Part shown: one piece after another, positions 17,235 through 25,501 of the stretch
How positions within the stretch are numbered: the first letter of the stretch is position 1
How the letters are laid out: the number at the start of each line of letters is the position of its first letter
Source: CAXMMR01 sp963692975
GTDB lineage: Bacteria; Pseudomonadota; Alphaproteobacteria; Acetobacterales; Acetobacteraceae
Assembly: GCA_963692975.2 (NCBI GenBank)
Contig: CAXMMR010000031.1
Coordinates: 62,001 to 126,000, forward strand
Length of the DNA stretch: 64,000 nucleotides
Direction: 5' to 3'
Translations under genes and position numbers: made by a program
The notes under the pieces: generated by a model
The model's input: the letters and a program-made list of their open reading frames with translations, nothing else
What the model was told of the DNA's origin: nothing
Database searches by the model: none

Positions 17235-18208
17235 GCACGCCTGTCGACGTCGCCGCCGCGCCTCGCGTTGCGGCCACGAGCCTGTGGGGCGCCGCGGCCT
17301 GGCTCAAGGCGCGCAGCGTCTACGTCGCCTTTGCGCTGCTGGTCGGCTTCGACATGCTGGCGACGCCGGGGTTTCAGAACCCGTTCGCCGTGCGCAGCCT
17401 GCTGTTCACCGCCGCACCGCTGATCCTGATCGCGCTCGGCCAGTCGCTGGCGATCGGCACCCGGGGGATCGACCTCTCGGTCGGCTCGGTGATGGGGCTG
17501 GCCTCGGCGATGATCGGGCTGTCGCTCGGCGCCGGAGCCGCGGTGGCGCTGCCGCTCGGGGTGCTGACCGGGCTTGCCGCCGGGGCGCTGAACGGCGCCC
17601 TGGTGGCGCTGCTCGGCATCGACCCGCTGATCTCGGGCCTGGCGCTGCTGGTGGCGGCGCGGGGGCTGGCGCAGGCGATGCTGGGTGGGGCGCGGGTCAA
17701 CCTGCCGCCGGGCGTGGCTTATGCGACGCTTGGGCGGGCGGTGTTCGCCGGACTGCCGCTGGTGGCGATCGGGGCGCTGGCCGTTGCCGGCCTGGTCGGC
17801 TTTGCGGTGGCGCGCAGCGTCTGGGGACGGCGGGTGGTGTTCGTCGGCGCGAGCCGGACCGCCTCGTTCCTGGCCGGGGTGCCGGTGCGGCGGACGCTGC
17901 TGCTGGTCTACGGCGCCAGCGGGTTGCTGGCCGGTTTGGCGGGGGTGATGGCGACCGCGCGGCTGGGGGCGGCGGACCCGAACTACATCGGCGCCGGGGC
18001 GGAGCTCGACGCCATTGCCGCGGCGGTGATCGGCGGGACGCCGCTTTCGGGCGGGCGCATCTCCATCCTCGGCAGCGTGTTCGGGGTGCTGCTGCTGACG
18101 GTGCTGGACGCGAGCTTCATCATGAACGACGTCAACGGCAATTACGCGCAGATGCTCAAAGCCGGCTTTATCATAGCAGCATTGTACTTGCAGCGTAGCG
18201 GTGGCTGA
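17231..18208 (+). CDS. Sugar ABC transporter permease (YtfT-like)
   Basis: A 325-residue CUT2 permease with 8-10 hydrophobic segments. The conserved GQSLAIGTRGIDLSVGSVMGLASA motif and the internal GASRTASFLAGVPVRR loop are typical of RbsC/YtfT. It overlaps the ATPase stop (ATGA) and its own end overlaps the next permease start by 8 bp, so the three transport genes are one tightly packed operon. It should pair with the second permease as a heterodimer, as in YtfT/YjfF. Confidence 0.88.
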   Translation: MSTPVDVAAAPRVAATSLWGAAAWLKARSVYVAFALLVGFDMLATPGFQNPFAVRSLLFTAAPLILIALGQSLAIGTRGIDLSVGSVMGLASAMIGLSLGAGAAVALPLGVLTGLAAGALNGALVALLGIDPLISGLALLVAARGLAQAMLGGARVNLPPGVAYATLGRAVFAGLPLVAIGALAVAGLVGFAVARSVWGRRVVFVGASRTASFLAGVPVRRTLLLVYGASGLLAGLAGVMATARLGAADPNYIGAGAELDAIAAAVIGGTPLSGGRISILGSVFGVLLLTVLDASFIMNDVNGNYAQMLKAGFIIAALYLQRSGG

Positions 18209-19169
18209 GCGCGGGGGTGAGGGGCGGGCGCGGCTGCTCGCGCTGCTGCAGGCGCGGGGGGCGGCGGTGCTGCTGGGGCTCGCCGTGCTGGCGGCCGGGA
18301 TCGCGTTTCCGAACTTTCTGCGCCCGGACAACCTCGCCGACATCGTCACCGCGGCGAGCTTCGTGGGGTTGGTGACGATCGGGCAGAGCCTGGTGATCAT
18401 CCTGGGCGGGTTCGACCTCTCGGTGGGCTCGATGGTCGGGCTGGCGACGGTGCTGGCGGCCTATGCGGCGCCCTATGGCGCCGTGCCGGCGCTGCTGTTG
18501 CCAACCGCTGCCGGGATTGCGGTGGGGTTGGTGAACGGCAGCCTGATCGCGTTCGGGCGGATGGCGCCGTTCGTCGTCACCCTGGCGGCGCTGCTGGCGC
18601 TGCGGGCGCTGTCCATCGTGCTGGCCGGCGAGAGCATGGTGATCGCCGATCCCGAGCTGTTCGGGCGGATCGTGAACGGGCGGGTGCTTGGGCTCGACAA
18701 CTTGATCTGGATCCTGCTGGCCGGCATCGGGCTCGCCGCGGTGCTGCTCAACCGCACCCGCTACGGCGCGGCGGTGTTCGCCGTCGGCGGCAACGAGGAG
18801 GCGGCGCGGATGCTGGCGATCCCGGTGGAGCGGATCAAGCTGGCGACGTATGCGCTGAGCGGCGGCATCGCCGGATTCGCCGGCGCGTTGCTGGCAGGGC
18901 ATCTAAGCTCGGGACTGTCTGGGGCGGGGACCGGCTACGAGCTGCAGTCGATTGCGGCCGCCGTGGTGGGCGGGGTGCTGCTGACCGGGGGGGTCGGCAC
19001 GCTGAGCGGGGCGCTGTGCGGAGCGCTGCTGCTGGGGCTGATCGACAACGTGATCAACCAGGTCGGCACGCTGAACGCCTCGTATCAGGGGCTGGCGAGC
19101 GGGGCGTTTCTGCTGTTCGCGGTGATCGTGCAGTCGGGGCTCACGCGGCGACGGCAGGCAAGGACGTGA
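18201..19169 (+). CDS. Sugar ABC transporter permease (YjfF-like)
   Basis: A 322-residue second CUT2 permease, starting at GTG 18201 inside the previous gene's last codons. It carries the family motif GQSLVIILGGFDLSVGSMVGLATV and the cytoplasmic loop GGNEEAARMLAIPVERIK. Two non-identical permeases plus a tandem ATPase and a YtfQ-like binder is the composition of galactofuranose-type importers. It is the last transporter gene, followed by repeat B4 and dgoD. Confidence 0.88.
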   Translation: MAERGGEGRARLLALLQARGAAVLLGLAVLAAGIAFPNFLRPDNLADIVTAASFVGLVTIGQSLVIILGGFDLSVGSMVGLATVLAAYAAPYGAVPALLLPTAAGIAVGLVNGSLIAFGRMAPFVVTLAALLALRALSIVLAGESMVIADPELFGRIVNGRVLGLDNLIWILLAGIGLAAVLLNRTRYGAAVFAVGGNEEAARMLAIPVERIKLATYALSGGIAGFAGALLAGHLSSGLSGAGTGYELQSIAAAVVGGVLLTGGVGTLSGALCGALLLGLIDNVINQVGTLNASYQGLASGAFLLFAVIVQSGLTRRRQART

Positions 19170-19172
19170 GAT

Positions 19173-19335
19173 AGGAAGGCCAGGGGCGTTGCCCCTGGAC
19201 CCCATTAAAGGCGGAGCCTTTAAAATCCATTTGTTGTTCATGTTCACCGGGCAAGATTGGTCCGAACTCCTAATGGATGGGGGTCTGGGGCCTCAGGCCC
19301 CAGCGGAGTCCAGAGGCAGAGCCTCTGGCCTTTCT
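19173..19335. repeat. Family B repeat, long copy (B4)
   Basis: Modules in order: CCAGGGGCGTTGCCCCTGG, AAAGGCGGAGCCTTT, AAATCCAT, a 45-bp spacer, TGGGGCCTCAGGCCCCA, CCAGAGGCAGAGCCTCTGG. It fills the permease-dgoD gap up to 22 bp before the dgoD start. Confidence 0.85.
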
Positions 19336-19357
19336 TACTTACTCGAAGGTCTGATCC

Positions 19358-20506
19358 ATGAAGATCACCAAGCTCACCACCTACGCCGTGCCGCCGCGCT
19401 GGCTGTTCCTCAAGGTAGAAACCGACGAGGGCGTCACGGGCTGGGGCGAGCCGATCGTCGAGGGGCGGGCGGCGACGGTGGCGGCGGCTGTCGAGGAACT
19501 CTCCGATTACCTGGTGGGGCGGGATCCGTTCCTGATCGAGGACCATTGGAACGTGCTGTATCGCGGCGGATTTTACCGCGGCGGGGCGGTGCATATGAGC
19601 GCTATCGCCGGGATCGACCAGGCGCTGTGGGACATCAAGGGGCGGGCGCTGGGCGTGCCGGTGCACCAGCTGCTCGGGGGGCAGTGCCGGGAGCGGATCC
19701 GGGTGTATTCCTGGATCGGTGGGGATCGGCCGGACGACACGGCGCGGCAGGCGCGGGCGGCGCAGGAGCGCGGGTTCACGGCGATCAAGATGAACGCCAC
19801 CGAGGAGATGCAGTACGTCGACAGCTTCGCCAAGATCGACGCGGTGCTGGCGCGGGTTGGGGCGATCCGCGAGGCGTGCGGAGCGGATTTCGGGATTGCG
19901 GTGGATTTCCATGGCCGGGTGCACAAGCCGATGGCCAAGGTGCTGGCGCATGCGCTCGACCCGTTCCGGCTGATGTTCATCGAGGAGCCGGTGCTGAGCG
20001 AGCACGCCGAGACGCTGCGCGAGATCGCCAACCATTGCTCCACCCCGATCGCGCTGGGGGAGCGGCTGTTCTCGCGCTGGGATTTCAAGCACATCCTGGC
20101 CGGCGGCTACGTGGACATCATCCAGCCGGACCCGTCGCATGCCGGCGGGATTACCGAGACGCGTAAGATCGCCGCGATGGCCGAGGCGTATGATGTCGGG
20201 CTGGCGCTGCACTGCCCGCTGGGGCCGATCGCGCTTGCGGCCAATTTGCAGCTCGATGCCGTCTGCTACAACGCCTGGATCCAGGAGCAGAGCCTGGGCA
20301 TCCACTACAACCAGACCAACGATTTGCTGGACTATCTGGTCGACCCGGCCGTGTTCCAATACGAGGACGGGCACGTGAAGATGCCGCAGGGGCCGGGCCT
20401 CGGCATCGAGATCAACGAGGCCAAGGTGATCGAGCAGGCCAAGGTCGGGCATCGCTGGCGCAACCCGATCTGGCGCCACGCCGACGGCAGCTTCGCCGAG
20501 TGGTAG
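19358..20506 (+). CDS. dgoD: D-galactonate dehydratase
   Basis: A 382-residue enolase-superfamily (mandelate racemase group) enzyme that dehydrates D-galactonate to 2-keto-3-deoxygalactonate. It starts MKITKLTTYAVPPRW as in E. coli DgoD. Metal and catalytic regions are visible: VDFHGRVHKPMA with the metal Asp, FIEEPVLSEH, IALGERLFSRWD, and LHCPLGPIALAANLQ with the catalytic His. Length matches DgoD. It overlaps dgoK by 7 bp. It is the first enzyme gene after the sugar importer. Confidence 0.94.
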   Translation: MKITKLTTYAVPPRWLFLKVETDEGVTGWGEPIVEGRAATVAAAVEELSDYLVGRDPFLIEDHWNVLYRGGFYRGGAVHMSAIAGIDQALWDIKGRALGVPVHQLLGGQCRERIRVYSWIGGDRPDDTARQARAAQERGFTAIKMNATEEMQYVDSFAKIDAVLARVGAIREACGADFGIAVDFHGRVHKPMAKVLAHALDPFRLMFIEEPVLSEHAETLREIANHCSTPIALGERLFSRWDFKHILAGGYVDIIQPDPSHAGGITETRKIAAMAEAYDVGLALHCPLGPIALAANLQLDAVCYNAWIQEQSLGIHYNQTNDLLDYLVDPAVFQYEDGHVKMPQGPGLGIEINEAKVIEQAKVGHRWRNPIWRHADGSFAEW

Positions 20507-21402
20507 CGGCCTGCGTTCTCGGCGATTGGGGCACCTCCAGCCTGCGGCTGTGGGCGGTCGACCAGGCCGGGCGGGTGCTGGCCGAGCGACGATCCGGACA
20601 GGGCATGGGCGGGCTCGCGCCGGAGGCGTTTGAGCCGGTGCTGCGCGAGCACCTGGCGGCGCTCGCGGCCGGGGATGCGCCGGTGCTGCTGTGCGGCATG
20701 GTCGGCGCGCGGCAGGGCTGGCGCGAGGCGCCCTACGTCGCCCTGCCGGCCGAGTTCGGCGCGATCTGCGACGCGGCGCTGCCGATCGGGATGCGGGATG
20801 TGGACCTGCGCATTCTGCCCGGCCTGTCGGCGGCGGAGCCCGCCGACGTGATGCGCGGCGAGGAGACGCAGCTGCTCGGCCTGGCCGGCGCGGCGGGCGC
20901 TGACGGCGTTGTCGTGCTGCCGGGCACGCATAGCAAATGGGTGTGGCTGACGGAGGGCCGGATCGGCCGGTTCGAGACGGCGATGACCGGCGAGCTGTTC
21001 GCGCTGCTGGGCAGCCAATCGGTGCTGCGCCACAGCGTCGACCTCTCGGCGGCCTTCGACGACGACGCCTTCGCGGAGGGCGTGGCGCGGGGGCTGGCGG
21101 CGCCGCAGCGACTGACCCGCCTGCTGTTCGGCGTTCGCGCCGCGACGCTGATGGACGGGCTCGGCCGTGCCGCGGCGACGGCGAGGCTGTCCGGGCTGCT
21201 GATCGGCGCCGAGATCGCCGGCGCCGGGCCGCTCGACGGCGTCACGCTGGTTGCCAGCGGCGCGCTCGCCGAGCGCTATGGCCGGGCGCTGGCCGTCGCC
21301 GGAATCCCTGCCAACCTGGTCGACGCCGAGGCGGCCACCCGCTCCGGACTGATGCAGGCGGCGCGCCGGCTCTGGCCCGGCCGACTGGAGCGCACCGCAT
21401 GA
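20500..21402 (+). CDS. dgoK: 2-dehydro-3-deoxygalactonokinase
   Basis: A 300-residue kinase that phosphorylates 2-keto-3-deoxygalactonate. It starts at GTG 20500, overlapping the dgoD stop. The ATP-phosphate motif LGDWGTSSLRLWAVD is near the N-terminus; RSGQGMGGLAPEAFE, LCGMVGARQGW, VVLPGTHSKWVWL and FSAMTGELFALL-type segments follow, as in DgoK. It overlaps dgoA by 4 bp (ATGA), so dgoD-dgoK-dgoA form one translationally coupled unit. Confidence 0.93.
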   Translation: MVAACVLGDWGTSSLRLWAVDQAGRVLAERRSGQGMGGLAPEAFEPVLREHLAALAAGDAPVLLCGMVGARQGWREAPYVALPAEFGAICDAALPIGMRDVDLRILPGLSAAEPADVMRGEETQLLGLAGAAGADGVVVLPGTHSKWVWLTEGRIGRFETAMTGELFALLGSQSVLRHSVDLSAAFDDDAFAEGVARGLAAPQRLTRLLFGVRAATLMDGLGRAAATARLSGLLIGAEIAGAGPLDGVTLVASGALAERYGRALAVAGIPANLVDAEAATRSGLMQAARRLWPGRLERTA

Positions 21403-22052
21403 GCCTCGCGACGAGCTCCGAACGAGCCTCTTGGCCGACATTGCGGCGCCAGCTGGTCGCCATCCTGCGCGGCGTTCGTCCCGACGAGGCGGTGGCGATG
21501 GCGCTGACCCTCGTCGAGGCCGGCTTCGAGGCGATCGAGGTGCCGCTCAACTCGCCCGAGCCGTTCGACAGCATCGCGCGCGTCGTCCGAGCGATGCCGC
21601 CCGGCGTGCTCGTCGGCGCCGGCACGGTGTTGAACGAGGCGGACGTCGCCACCGTGCATGGCCTGGGCGGCCGGATGATCATCTCGCCCAACACCAACCC
21701 GGCGGTGATCGCGCGGACGGCGGCGCTCGGCATGGTCAGCCTGCCCGGCGTGTTCACGCCCAGTGAGGCGTTCACGGCGCTGGCCGCCGGCGCCTCGGCG
21801 CTGAAGTTCTTTCCGGCCTCGGCACTCGGCGCCGAGGGGATCGGCGCCATGCGGGCGGTGCTGCCGCACGGCACCGTGCTGGGCGCCGTCGGCGGCGTGG
21901 GCGACGCCGACTACACGCGCTACCTCGCGGCCGGCGTCACCGTCTTCGGGCTCGGCTCGAGCCTGTATCGGGCCGGGTTCGACACGGCCGAGCTCGGCCG
22001 GCGCGCTCGGGTAGCGGTGACGGCCTACGATGAGGCGCTGGCGGTGGCGTGA
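21399..22052 (+). CDS. dgoA: 2-dehydro-3-deoxy-6-phosphogalactonate aldolase
   Basis: A 217-residue KDPG/KDPGal aldolase giving pyruvate and glyceraldehyde 3-phosphate. The start at 21399 overlaps the dgoK stop; the frame is open upstream only as a shadow. Catalytic features: Glu47 in FEAIEVPLNSP, the VGAGTVLNEADV phosphate loop, ISPNTNP, and the Schiff-base Lys136 in ALKFFPAS. These match DgoA rather than Eda. Last gene of the dgo operon, followed immediately by repeat A6. Confidence 0.94.
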   Translation: MSLATSSERASWPTLRRQLVAILRGVRPDEAVAMALTLVEAGFEAIEVPLNSPEPFDSIARVVRAMPPGVLVGAGTVLNEADVATVHGLGGRMIISPNTNPAVIARTAALGMVSLPGVFTPSEAFTALAAGASALKFFPASALGAEGIGAMRAVLPHGTVLGAVGGVGDADYTRYLAAGVTVFGLGSSLYRAGFDTAELGRRARVAVTAYDEALAVA

Positions 22053-22371
22053 GGAAGGAAGGCTTCTTTTTTGAAAAAAAGAAGCAAAAAACTTTTGCTC
22101 GTTAAGGTGTTGGAGATGAAACGGGCGAAATACCGCAAGATCGGGATGGCGCCGGAGGCGGTCAGGCTTTGATCATGGCTCGGCGGCCATGATCGATTTT
22201 GTTATTAATCAATAAGTTACGTAAATCTTGCCTATAGGCAAAATTGACATGCCGCTTCGGGAAGCCACGCCGACGCAGATTGTCCTAGCACGGCCGTCGC
22301 ATCGTCCCACTCGTGCAGTTCAAAAGTTCTTTGGTCCTTTTTTTCAAAAAAGGACCGCTTCCTTGTCTGCC
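22053..22371. repeat. Family A composite repeat with extended core (A6)
   Basis: Left hairpin GCTTC...GAAGC at the dgoA stop and inverted right hairpin GGTCC...GGACC at the stop of the convergent SDR gene. The 220-bp core shares two segments with locus A1: CGGGCGAAATACCGCAAGA (22122-22140) and AATCAATAAGTT followed by motif C. A further hairpin, ATCATGGC/GCCATGAT, lies near 22180. No gene is seen in it. Confidence 0.8.
22224..22245. promoter_or_regulatory. Palindromic motif C, one mismatch
   Basis: Same sequence as 3615-3636 except one base (AAAATT for AAGATT on the right arm). It lies between two convergent stop codons, so it is unlikely to be a promoter operator here. Confidence 0.4.
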
Positions 22372-23124
22372 CTACGCCCGCCCGCCGTCCACGATCCAGT
22401 TCTGCGCCGTGCACAGCCGGCTGTCGTCGGCGGCGAGCCAGAGCACCATCTTGGCGACTTCCATCGGGCCGAGCTTTTCCTTGAGGCACTGGTCGACCAT
22501 CAGCTTGGCTTCGCCTTCGGGGGTCAGCCAGCGGGTGATCTGCCGTTCGGTCATGATCCAGCCGGGAAGCACGCAGTTCACGCGGATGCGGTCCGGACCG
22601 AGGTCGCGGGCGAGGCCGCGGGTCAGGCCTTCGACGCCGGCCTTCGACGTGACGTAGCCGGGCATGCCGCCCTCGGAGAGGTGCCAGCTTGTCGAGCCAA
22701 TGTTGATGATCGAGCCGCCGCCGGCCGCGCGCATGCCTGGCGCGACCGCCTGCGCGGCGAAGAACTGATGGCGAAGATTGACCGCGACGCGATCGTCCCA
22801 GTACTCCGGCGTGACGTCGGCGATGGTGTGACGCTCGTCATGCGCGGCGTTGTTGACGAGGACGGTGAAGGGGCCGAGGGACGCGACCGCGGCCTGGAGT
22901 GCGGCGATATCGCGCAGGTCGCAGGCGTGAAAACGGGGCGGATGCGGAGCGTCGGCGAGGCGCGCGGACAGCGCCTGGCCGGCGGCGGCGTCGATGTCCA
23001 GAAAGGCGACCCGCGCATCCTGGGAGGCGAAGGCCTCGACGATGCTTTCGCCGATGCCGCTCGCGCCGCCGGTGACCAGCACGGCGCGGTCCTGCAGGCT
23101 CGGGTAGCGGGCGTCGAGCGCCAT
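22372..23124 (-). CDS. SDR-family sugar 1-dehydrogenase (probable galactose dehydrogenase)
   Basis: A 250-residue short-chain dehydrogenase. The NAD motif is TGGASGIGESIVEAF (about residue 18), followed by NNAAHDER, and the catalytic Ser and Tyr-x3-Lys in INIGSTSW...PGYVTSKAGVEGLTR; the C-terminus has CVLPGWIMTERQ and QNWIVDGG. Sequence and length are close to bacterial galactose/arabinose/xylose 1-dehydrogenases (aldose to aldonolactone). Convergent with the dgo operon, it would supply galactonolactone for hydrolysis to galactonate. No lactonase gene is visible. Substrate is inferred from context. Confidence 0.82.
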   Translation of the reverse strand: MALDARYPSLQDRAVLVTGGASGIGESIVEAFASQDARVAFLDIDAAAGQALSARLADAPHPPRFHACDLRDIAALQAAVASLGPFTVLVNNAAHDERHTIADVTPEYWDDRVAVNLRHQFFAAQAVAPGMRAAGGGSIINIGSTSWHLSEGGMPGYVTSKAGVEGLTRGLARDLGPDRIRVNCVLPGWIMTERQITRWLTPEGEAKLMVDQCLKEKLGPMEVAKMVLWLAADDSRLCTAQNWIVDGGRA

Positions 23125-23148
23125 GGGGTTACCTCATCGTTGCGGCAC

Positions 23149-23393
23149 AGGAAGGCCAGGGGCTTTGCCCCTGGACCCCATTAAAGGCGGAGCCTTTAAA
23201 ATCCATCCCTTTATGAACGCCCGATGCCAGGTTCGCAGCCCTGAGGCAGGGATGAGCGGCTTCGCCAAGCAAGGAAGGCTTGATGAACCTCTGAAGGAGC
23301 GCGGTCTGGAGCCTCCCGGCCCCAGCGGGCCGGGTTCCCATCGCACGATTGCGATGGGGTCCCGTCCAGAGGCAGAGCCTCTGGCCTTCCTTT
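23149..23393. repeat. Family B repeat, long copy with extra hairpins (B5)
   Basis: CCAGGGGCTTTGCCCCTGG, AAAGGCGGAGCCTTT and AAATCCAT, then a core with GGCTTCGCCAAGCAAGG, a GGCCCC..GGGCC hairpin, CCCATCGCA-cgat-TGCGATGGG and CCAGAGGCAGAGCCTCTGG. It occupies nearly all of the 276-bp gap between the SDR start and the S53 peptidase stop. No gene seen. Confidence 0.85.
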
Positions 23394-23400
23394 TCCCCGC

Positions 23401-25284
23401 TTACGGGTTAGACGCGCTCTGCGGCGTGCCGGCGACGGCGGCTTTGGGCAGGCCGATGAAGCGGTACACGTAGGGCGAGCCGACGCCGTAAGTATAGTTG
23501 TAGTAGCCGCCGGGCTTGGTGTTCTTGACCACGCCGTTATAGCCCGGGATGTCCTGATGGTAGGCGGTGTTGGCGGCGCCGCCGAACACGGCTTGCTTGG
23601 TCGCCAGGCTGTAGATGTATTTATTGACGTTGCCCTGGCGGCCTTCGCGCTCGATCAGCAGCGCCAGCGCGCCGGTGAACTCGGGCGAGCTGACCGAGGT
23701 GCCGATCACGCCGTAGAGGGTGCCGCCGAGGGCGATGATGACGTAGGAGCGGTCGGCATTGCCGTCGCCGTTCTTGGCGGTGTCGCCGCCGTTGCAGGGC
23801 AGCTTGGCGATGCCGGCCGGGCAGCCGCCGACCTGCATGCCGATGTCGGGCAGGGTGCGGGCGGTGGTCGAGCCGGTGTTGGTGTATTTCTGGTAGGCGG
23901 GGGCGGCGAAGAGCTGGCTGACGCCGCCGCCGGCGCCCCAGGCGCCGCCGCTGACGTTCAGGCCGAGGCCGTAGATGTCGTACGGGATTTCGGGGTCGTC
24001 ATAGGCGTTCTCGTCGACGTATTTGGAGACCAGCGAGCCGGCCTTGAAGGTGGTGACAACGTTGCCGCCGCCGACCGAGGTCACGCTCGGGTCCGCCGCC
24101 GGGGTGCTGACGCCGGGGATGAACTTGGCCTTCTCGCCGCTGAAGTATTGCGGCTGCGGGCATTCGAGGCCGGCTTCGTCGCCCGAGGACGCCATGAAGG
24201 TGATGCCCTGCGAGTTGCCCTGCTTGAACAGCTCGCCGTAGGCCTTGAGGATCGAGGTCTGATCGACGCCGTTATTATAGGCGGCGGTGTAGACGAGCTC
24301 GCACTCGCCGAAGGAGGACGAGACGGCGTCGACCGCGTTGTCCTCGTCGATGGCGGTGTAGCCGGCGAGGATGCTCTCATCGCTCAGGTCGGGGATGTTG
24401 TAGAGCACGACGTGGGCGCCCGGCGCGCCGGTGAGCAGCTCCTGGACGTCGAGCGAGGCCTCGAAGCTGTCGTCGCTGGCGGCGCTGAAGGCGTTGCCGC
24501 CGAGCACCGTGCGGCGGGCGTAGAGCACCGGGTCCGGCACGCCGGCGGTCTTGCTGAAGTTCTCGTGGTCGAAGATGAGGTCGGAGTCGCTGTCGAGCAC
24601 GTCGCTGGAGATCAGCGTCGCGATGGTCGCGCCGGTACCGTCGAGGCGGGCGAGCGTCGACTTGCCGTACGGGTAGGTGAGCGTCTGGTAGGACGGCCAG
24701 CCATAGGCCTGCTTGAGGTCGTCATACCAGTAGCCGCCGGTGGTCGAGGTGCGGTTGCTCGGGTCGGCCAGCTTGAAGTGCTTCGACAGGACATGCATGC
24801 CCGGCGAGGCGCTGGAGAAGGCCGGCACGAAGGCGCCGGCTGCCGACAGCGCCGGCGTCAGCACCAGCGGGGTTGCGCTGACGGTGCGCAGCTTGCCGCT
24901 CGGCATGCGGGCGCGGGCCAGGGTGGTCGAGAACATGGCGTTGATCGCGGCGGCGCTGCCGCTGACGTGCAGGCTGCGCGACTGGATGGTGACGGCGAGG
25001 CCATGCTGGGCGAGGTCGGCGGCGACGGCCTGCTTGGCGGCCTCGGTGGCGCCGAACCGGGCAGCGAACTGCGAGGGCGTAAGCCATTTATGGTAGTCGG
25101 CCGAGCTCACGTCCTGCTGGCGGGCGAGCAGGGCGTCGAGGCCGGCGCTGTTGCGCAGCGGCAGGAAGACGTCGAACTCGACCGGGCTCGACGCGGCGAT
25201 GGCCGGTAGGGGTGCGGCGGCCGCGGCGCCGATGGAGGCGAGGCCGCAGAGGGCGGTGCTCAGTATCAGACTTAGCTTGCGCAT
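23401..25284 (-). CDS. Secreted S53-family peptidase (sedolisin/kumamolisin-like)
   Basis: A 627-residue serine-carboxyl protease precursor. Signal peptide: MRKLSLILSTALCGLASIGAAAAA, cleaved near residue 24. An activation prodomain spans roughly residues 33-170 (EFDVFLPLRN...YHKWLTPSQFAARFG). The catalytic Glu275 and Asp279 are in SFEASLDVQ, spaced four apart as in kumamolisin; the oxyanion Asp is in MASSGDEAG; the catalytic Ser530 is in GTSVSSPEF. The C-terminal HQDIPGYNG...GVGSPY resembles the calcium site. All key residues are present, so an acid-active exported protease is expected. It lies between repeat B5 and ppsR, close to the origin. The 217-bp upstream gap (25285-25501) shows no gene. 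Confidence 0.9.
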   Translation of the reverse strand: MRKLSLILSTALCGLASIGAAAAAPLPAIAASSPVEFDVFLPLRNSAGLDALLARQQDVSSADYHKWLTPSQFAARFGATEAAKQAVAADLAQHGLAVTIQSRSLHVSGSAAAINAMFSTTLARARMPSGKLRTVSATPLVLTPALSAAGAFVPAFSSASPGMHVLSKHFKLADPSNRTSTTGGYWYDDLKQAYGWPSYQTLTYPYGKSTLARLDGTGATIATLISSDVLDSDSDLIFDHENFSKTAGVPDPVLYARRTVLGGNAFSAASDDSFEASLDVQELLTGAPGAHVVLYNIPDLSDESILAGYTAIDEDNAVDAVSSSFGECELVYTAAYNNGVDQTSILKAYGELFKQGNSQGITFMASSGDEAGLECPQPQYFSGEKAKFIPGVSTPAADPSVTSVGGGNVVTTFKAGSLVSKYVDENAYDDPEIPYDIYGLGLNVSGGAWGAGGGVSQLFAAPAYQKYTNTGSTTARTLPDIGMQVGGCPAGIAKLPCNGGDTAKNGDGNADRSYVIIALGGTLYGVIGTSVSSPEFTGALALLIEREGRQGNVNKYIYSLATKQAVFGGAANTAYHQDIPGYNGVVKNTKPGGYYNYTYGVGSPYVYRFIGLPKAAVAGTPQSASNP

Positions 25285-25501
25285 CGTGTTCCTGGATGAT
25301 GGTTCGGACTCGATAAGAGCACGAGCCGTGCCACCATGAGGTCAAGAAAGACGTCATTTTCGTGCAGATGGTTCAGGTTGTGCAGAAACGTCACGTTACC
25401 GCCGATGCAGACGTTGGACGCCGGCCAACTATACTCGTGATGTCTGCAGAGATCCTGTCAGATACATCTCAGAGTAGTATAGCACTCGTGATCTACACAA
25501 C

